Of a stretch of DNA of 64,000 bases, positions 60,425 to 64,000 are shown piece by piece. Position numbers and translations under genes: made by a program. The notes under the pieces are model-generated. The model worked only from the letters and a program-made list of their open reading frames with translations. It ran no database searches and had not been told where the DNA came from. Origin of the DNA: Streptomyces sp. NRRL WC-3605 (GTDB lineage: Bacteria > Actinomycetota > Actinomycetes > Streptomycetales > Streptomycetaceae); assembly GCF_001509795.1 (NCBI RefSeq), contig NZ_LLZN01000043.1, positions 8,492 to 72,491 on the forward strand, written 5' to 3'. Positions within the stretch are counted from its first letter, which is position 1; every line of letters starts with the position of its first letter.

Positions 60425-61099
60425 ATGAACCACCAGAAGGTGCGCGACCAGATGAGCGACGCCGTCGTCCGTGTCCAGGCCGGTACGCCGTTCAAGGAGA
60501 TCGCCCACCTGCTCCAGGAGTACGACATCACCGCCGTTCCCGTCGTGGACGAAGAGAATCGGCCCCTGGGCGTGGTGTCGGAGGCCGACCTTCTCCAGAA
60601 GATGCGGGGCGAGCCGGGTGACGGCGAGGGCTGGGCCGACGCCTCCGCGGGTCCGGCCAAGGCCCGGGCCACCGACGCGGCGGGGCTGATGACGTCGCCC
60701 GCCCTGTGCGCACGGGAGGACTGGAGCGTGGTCGACGCCGCCCGGATGATGGCGCGGCACGGCGTGAAGCGGCTTCTGGTCGTCGACGCCGACGGCCGCC
60801 TGATCGGTGTGGTGAGCAGGAGCGACCTGCTGCGGGTGTACCTGCGGACGGATCAGGCGATCCGCAGGGAGATCGTCGAGGAGGTCCTCGTCAAGGCCCT
60901 GGGCGAGTCCCCTTCCGAAGTGCAGGTGGACGTCACCCACGGCCATGTCGTGCTCAGTGGGCGCCTGTCGTCCCGGACGGCCGTCCCCGTGCTGGAGGAC
61001 ATGTGCCGCGAGGTCGACGGGGTGGTGGCCGTGGAGTTCAGGCCGCCGCCCGCAGCGGGCCCCGACGACCCGCCGGGGCCCTCGTCCGGCTCCGTGTGA
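60425..61099 (+). CDS. CBS-CBS-BON domain protein
   Basis: A 224-residue protein with two CBS domains (about 10-60: HLLQEYDITAVPVVDEENRP LGVVSEADLL; about 90-145: MMARHGVKRLLVVDADGRL IGVVSRSDLL) and a C-terminal BON domain (about 165-212: VQVDVTHGHVVLSGRLSSRT). CBS pairs bind adenosine nucleotides and report energy state; BON often targets membranes. It is the intact counterpart of the relics at 36925 and 40476. Confidence 0.9.
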   Translation: MNHQKVRDQMSDAVVRVQAGTPFKEIAHLLQEYDITAVPVVDEENRPLGVVSEADLLQKMRGEPGDGEGWADASAGPAKARATDAAGLMTSPALCAREDWSVVDAARMMARHGVKRLLVVDADGRLIGVVSRSDLLRVYLRTDQAIRREIVEEVLVKALGESPSEVQVDVTHGHVVLSGRLSSRTAVPVLEDMCREVDGVVAVEFRPPPAAGPDDPPGPSSGSV

Positions 61100-61146
61100 G
61101 CGGTGAACGGGGCCCCGTCTCACCGGGTGTCTCCCCCCGAGGGGAA

Positions 61147-62607
61147 TCAGGCGTCGGCGAGGAGCGGGTCGTACGGGCTGTTCGTGCGGCGGCCCGACAT
61201 GAAGGCGAGGAAGTCGCCCACGAAGGCGCTGCGCCCGTAGGTGCCGTCGGTGGTGGTGAGGTCGCGGTGGAAGGCGGTGCGGAAGAGGGTCCGGTACTCC
61301 TGCGCGTCGATGGTCCCGTTGCCGTCCTTGTCGGTGGCGTCGAAGAGCACCTCGGCGACCCGGATGAGCGCGGGGCCGGCGAGCGAGGGGACGGCGGCGG
61401 CGTACTCCTCCGCGCTGACGCGGCCGTCGCCGTCCGTGTCGAGGGCGGCCTGGAGTTCGCGCCACCAGGCGGCGAAGGCGTCGTAGAGCCGGGTCTCCTC
61501 GGGTTCGTCCAGGTCGAGGCGGGTGGCCAGCTCTCGTGCCATGGCCGCGAGGTCGGGCCAGTCGAGGTGGCCGTCGCCGGTCTGGTCCAGTACCTGGCGG
61601 AAGAACTCCTCCGCCGAGCGTCGGCTCTCTCCCGAGGGGCCCGGCGCCGGGTCGGGGGCGGTGTCGGCGCCGAGCGGGGCGAGGAGGCGGAGCAGGGCCG
61701 ACGCCTGCTTGATACGGGCGTGCAGCGCGGTCACGGTCCTGGCGCGGGGATCGTCGCTCTCGGGCGAGAGGGACAGGACCTCGATGATCGTCTCGGCGTC
61801 GAACCAGCCGGCGGGCAGGAAGCGGGTGAGCCCGGCCGCGAGGTAGGCGCCCTGCATGAGGGTCGGGGCACCGGGCATCTCCGGCAGCCCGGCCTTGCGC
61901 CGGTAGGGCTCGGGGAGCGAGGCGACGGTGATCGCGCCGAGGAGCGGACCGACGACGGCCCGACCGGCCGCCCACAGCGTCGGCGCGCCGCCGAGCAGCG
62001 CCGGTGCGGGCAGGTGGTCGAAGAGCCGGTACAGGATGACGCGGGCGGCCTCAGTGTTCTCCAGCTCCTCTTCGACGACCCTGTCGAAGTACGGCCAGAA
62101 GTCGTTCAGGTCCTCGGGGAGCTCCCCGGCGTCGCCGTCGAGCGCGGCGAGGTACGCCCGGTACTCGGCGTACATGCGCTCCATGGTGTCCTGGTCGAGC
62201 GGCTGGCCGCTCAGCCGGCACATGGTGACGGCGCTCTCGAAGAGAGTGGCGACGACCCAGGCGCGGGTCGCGCGGTCCATTGCGTCGTAGGGCCGGCCGC
62301 GGGAGTCGGAACCGCTCATCCGGGCGTGCAGCCTGTTGAGCCGTGCGGCCTCCCGTTCGCGTACCGCCGGGTCGGCGTCGAACATGCGGCGCATGCTGAG
62401 GAAGGTGTTGCGCAGCCGGCGCCACGGGTGGGCGACGAACGTGGAGTTGTCGGCGAGGGCGGCGCCGATCTGCGGGTGGGCGGCCTCCAGCACGGTGGCG
62501 CGGATCATGGCCGGTGCCCAGCGTGGGTCGTCGAAGAAGTCGCGGAACTGGGATTCCGGGCCGAACAGGGGTGCCTCATCGGCCGTTGTGGTGGTTCCAG
62601 TCGTCAT
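61147..62607 (-). CDS. DUF2236/MpaB-family oxygenase fused to three EF-hands
   Basis: A 486-residue fusion. The N-terminal half (about 25-260) has the DUF2236 pattern: IRATVLEAAHPQIGAALADN, FVAHPWRRLRNTF, RLNRLHARMSG, YDAMDRATRAWVVATLFESA. The family includes MpaB-type prenyl-chain-cleaving oxygenases and latex-clearing protein. Three EF-hand loops follow: DQTGDGHLDWPD (341-352, Asp at position 12), DTDGDGRVSAEE (390-401) and DKDGNGTIDAQE (426-437). No signal peptide is seen. It overlaps the cis-prenyltransferase gene by four bases (ATGA), linking prenyl synthesis with a putative Ca2+-responsive prenyl oxidation. Confidence 0.85.
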   Translation of the reverse strand: MTTGTTTTADEAPLFGPESQFRDFFDDPRWAPAMIRATVLEAAHPQIGAALADNSTFVAHPWRRLRNTFLSMRRMFDADPAVREREAARLNRLHARMSGSDSRGRPYDAMDRATRAWVVATLFESAVTMCRLSGQPLDQDTMERMYAEYRAYLAALDGDAGELPEDLNDFWPYFDRVVEEELENTEAARVILYRLFDHLPAPALLGGAPTLWAAGRAVVGPLLGAITVASLPEPYRRKAGLPEMPGAPTLMQGAYLAAGLTRFLPAGWFDAETIIEVLSLSPESDDPRARTVTALHARIKQASALLRLLAPLGADTAPDPAPGPSGESRRSAEEFFRQVLDQTGDGHLDWPDLAAMARELATRLDLDEPEETRLYDAFAAWWRELQAALDTDGDGRVSAEEYAAAVPSLAGPALIRVAEVLFDATDKDGNGTIDAQEYRTLFRTAFHRDLTTTDGTYGRSAFVGDFLAFMSGRRTNSPYDPLLADA

Positions 62608-63368
62608 GACGGGTCTCCGTTCGTCTGGGATGGCACGCCGCCGAAGCGGCGGTCACGGCGCTGGTACGTCTGCAGGCAGGCGAGGAAGTCGGGGGCCCGG
62701 AAGTCGGGCCAGAGCGCCTCGGGGAAGACCCACTCGGCGTAGGCGACCTGCCAGAGCATGAAGTTGGAGATGCGCTGCTCGCCGGAGGTGCGGATCACGA
62801 GGTCCACGTCGGGGGTGTCGGGGAAGGGAAGGTGGTCCGCGAAGAGGTGCTCGGTCACCTCGTCGGCGGGTGTCCCCCGGCGGATCAGGGACCTGGCGGC
62901 CTCGACGATGTCCCGGCGGCCGCCGTGGTCGAAGGCGACGGTCAGCGTCATCCCCTGGTTGTCGGCGGTCAGCGTCGCCAGATCGTCGAAGTCCTGGGCC
63001 AGTTCACGGGGGATGCGCGGGTCCGCGACCCCGAGGAAGCGGCAGCGGATGCCACGGGCGAGCAGCAGGGGCGCGTGCTTGCGCACGACCCGGCGGACCA
63101 GGCGCATCAGGTAGTCGACCTCGGTGCCGGGACGGTTCCAGTTCTCGGTGGAGAACGCGTACAGGCTGAGCCACTCGACGCCGGCCGTCCGGGCCGCCTC
63201 GATGATGTCGATGACGGTGGTCTCCGCGGCCCGGTGGCCGGCCGTCCGGGGAAGCGAACGCCGCTGCGCCCAGCGGCCGTTGCCGTCCATCACGCAGGCC
63301 ACGTGCCGCGGTACCGGACGGGGCGGGCCCTCGTCCCGCCGCTGCTCGCCGCGCTCGGTCACACCCAC
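62604..63368 (-). CDS. uppS: cis-Prenyltransferase (isoprenyl diphosphate synthase, UppS-like)
   Basis: A 254-residue cis-prenyltransferase condensing isopentenyl diphosphate onto an allylic primer. Conserved regions are VACVMDGNGRWAQRR (catalytic Asp28), GHRAAETTVIDIIE, LSLYAFSTENWNRP, and DVDLVIRTSGEQRISNFMLW, with QVAYAEW. Because it is coupled to an oxygenase gene rather than to cell-wall genes, it may be an accessory enzyme making a short or specialised Z-prenyl product (inference). The product chain length cannot be decided here. Confidence 0.9.
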   Translation of the reverse strand: MGVTERGEQRRDEGPPRPVPRHVACVMDGNGRWAQRRSLPRTAGHRAAETTVIDIIEAARTAGVEWLSLYAFSTENWNRPGTEVDYLMRLVRRVVRKHAPLLLARGIRCRFLGVADPRIPRELAQDFDDLATLTADNQGMTLTVAFDHGGRRDIVEAARSLIRRGTPADEVTEHLFADHLPFPDTPDVDLVIRTSGEQRISNFMLWQVAYAEWVFPEALWPDFRAPDFLACLQTYQRRDRRFGGVPSQTNGDPS

Positions 63369-63555
63369 CCCGTATCACCCCTGCGTACGCCCCCACCGGC
63401 GCGCTTCCTCCCACGAGTCTGACGGCACGGAGGGATCTTGCCGGGCCGAACGAGGGGGGCGTCACCCCTGACTCATGTGCGCGAATCCGTGCGGCATCGG
63501 CCGTTTTCGCCTGAAACTCCGACGGCGCGTTGCGCCCGGCCACGTACAGTTCAGG

Positions 63556-63987
63556 TCAGGTCAGGCCCGGCTGCTGGATGCTGTCGCCGCGGTTGTTGAT
63601 CGCGAGGTAGGTGCCGATGCGCCGGAAGTCGTTGATCACTCCGAACATGCTCTTGTCCGACGGGACGAGTGCCCGCAGCGGTGAGTCGGCCGGCAACCGG
63701 GCGAGCAGCGCCTGCTTGTAGGCGTTGAAGACCTTCGCCGTGTAGCCGGGCTCCGTCGCCGCGTTCATCCGGTGGTCGTTGGTCACCGCGATCGAGGCGA
63801 GGTCCATCAGGTAGCAGTCGATCAGGTCGGTGACGTCCCTGGCCTGCGCGCCGTCCGCCCCGGCGGCCGCGTCCTGCTCCAGGATGGCGGCCATCCCCAC
63901 GACGATGTCGCGGTAGACGCGGTGGCGGGTGCTGCTGGGGAACGCGGCCATGATGTGGTCGGCCTGGCCGGCGCCCTCGGTGCTCAT
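63556..63987 (-). CDS. Hypothetical protein upstream of the prenyltransferase operon, possibly partial
   Basis: A 143-residue mostly helical protein: STRHRVYRDIVVGMAAILEQ, ARDVTDLIDCYLMDLASIAV, FNAYKQALLARLPADSPLRA, DKSMFGVINDFRRIGTYLAI NNRGDSIQQPG. I do not recognise the family. The ATG at 63987 has no ribosome binding site, and the window ends 13 bases upstream, so the true start may lie outside. It is on the same strand as the prenyltransferase, 187 bases upstream. Confidence 0.6.
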   Translation of the reverse strand: MSTEGAGQADHIMAAFPSSTRHRVYRDIVVGMAAILEQDAAAGADGAQARDVTDLIDCYLMDLASIAVTNDHRMNAATEPGYTAKVFNAYKQALLARLPADSPLRALVPSDKSMFGVINDFRRIGTYLAINNRGDSIQQPGLT

Positions 63988-64000
63988 CGTGCGCGGTGTC

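Overview
The window is high-GC DNA (roughly 70%, with strong G/C bias at third codon positions) with GTG/TTG starts, GTGA/ATGA overlaps, dense regulator genes and a cobalamin riboswitch. Everything points to a Streptomyces-type actinomycete chromosome, probably outside the most conserved core. I see no tRNA, rRNA or CRISPR array.

Region 1 (1-11.9 kb) handles metal and cofactor uptake. After a truncated P-loop gene and a GAF-SpoIIE phosphatase, a B12 riboswitch precedes a BtuF-BtuC-BtuD-type importer. A second promoter, overlapped by a match to the published Nur (nickel-responsive Fur family) box, drives a complete NikABCDE-type importer. Convergent to it lie a methyltransferase with a histidine-rich N-terminus and an XRE-cupin regulator.

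Region 2 (12-20 kb) holds a 14-helix MFS pump with a probable frameshift near its start. An unusual three-gene operon follows: a hypothetical protein, an HSP90-family chaperone and a 997-residue helical-repeat protein.

Region 3 (20-35 kb) has a Sua5/YrdC enzyme and then an accessory island of small redox enzymes, each next to its own regulator: TetR/MFS/NTF2-like/Gfo-Idh, HxlR/LLM/FAD oxidase, MmyB-type/SDR, TetR with two MDR enzymes, and a second Gfo-Idh paralogue. Several operators can be read directly as palindromes.

Region 4 (35-42 kb) looks like a stress or dormancy region: two MEDS-domain regulators, a phosphofructokinase whose key residues predict pyrophosphate dependence, two universal stress proteins, and relics of CBS/BON proteins. 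A decayed IS5-type element sits exactly at the stop codon of its neighbour.

Region 5 (43-49 kb) has a MerR-like gene, a ~300-nt highly structured non-coding region, RNase J, DUF2630, a flavin disulfide oxidoreductase, and a MerR/SDR pair with a classical MerR promoter and a probably leaderless mRNA.

Region 6 (50-64 kb) is mixed metabolic and accessory genes. It ends in an operon of a cis-prenyltransferase and a DUF2236/MpaB-family oxygenase fused to three EF-hands, which is the most suggestive candidate for an undescribed pathway here.
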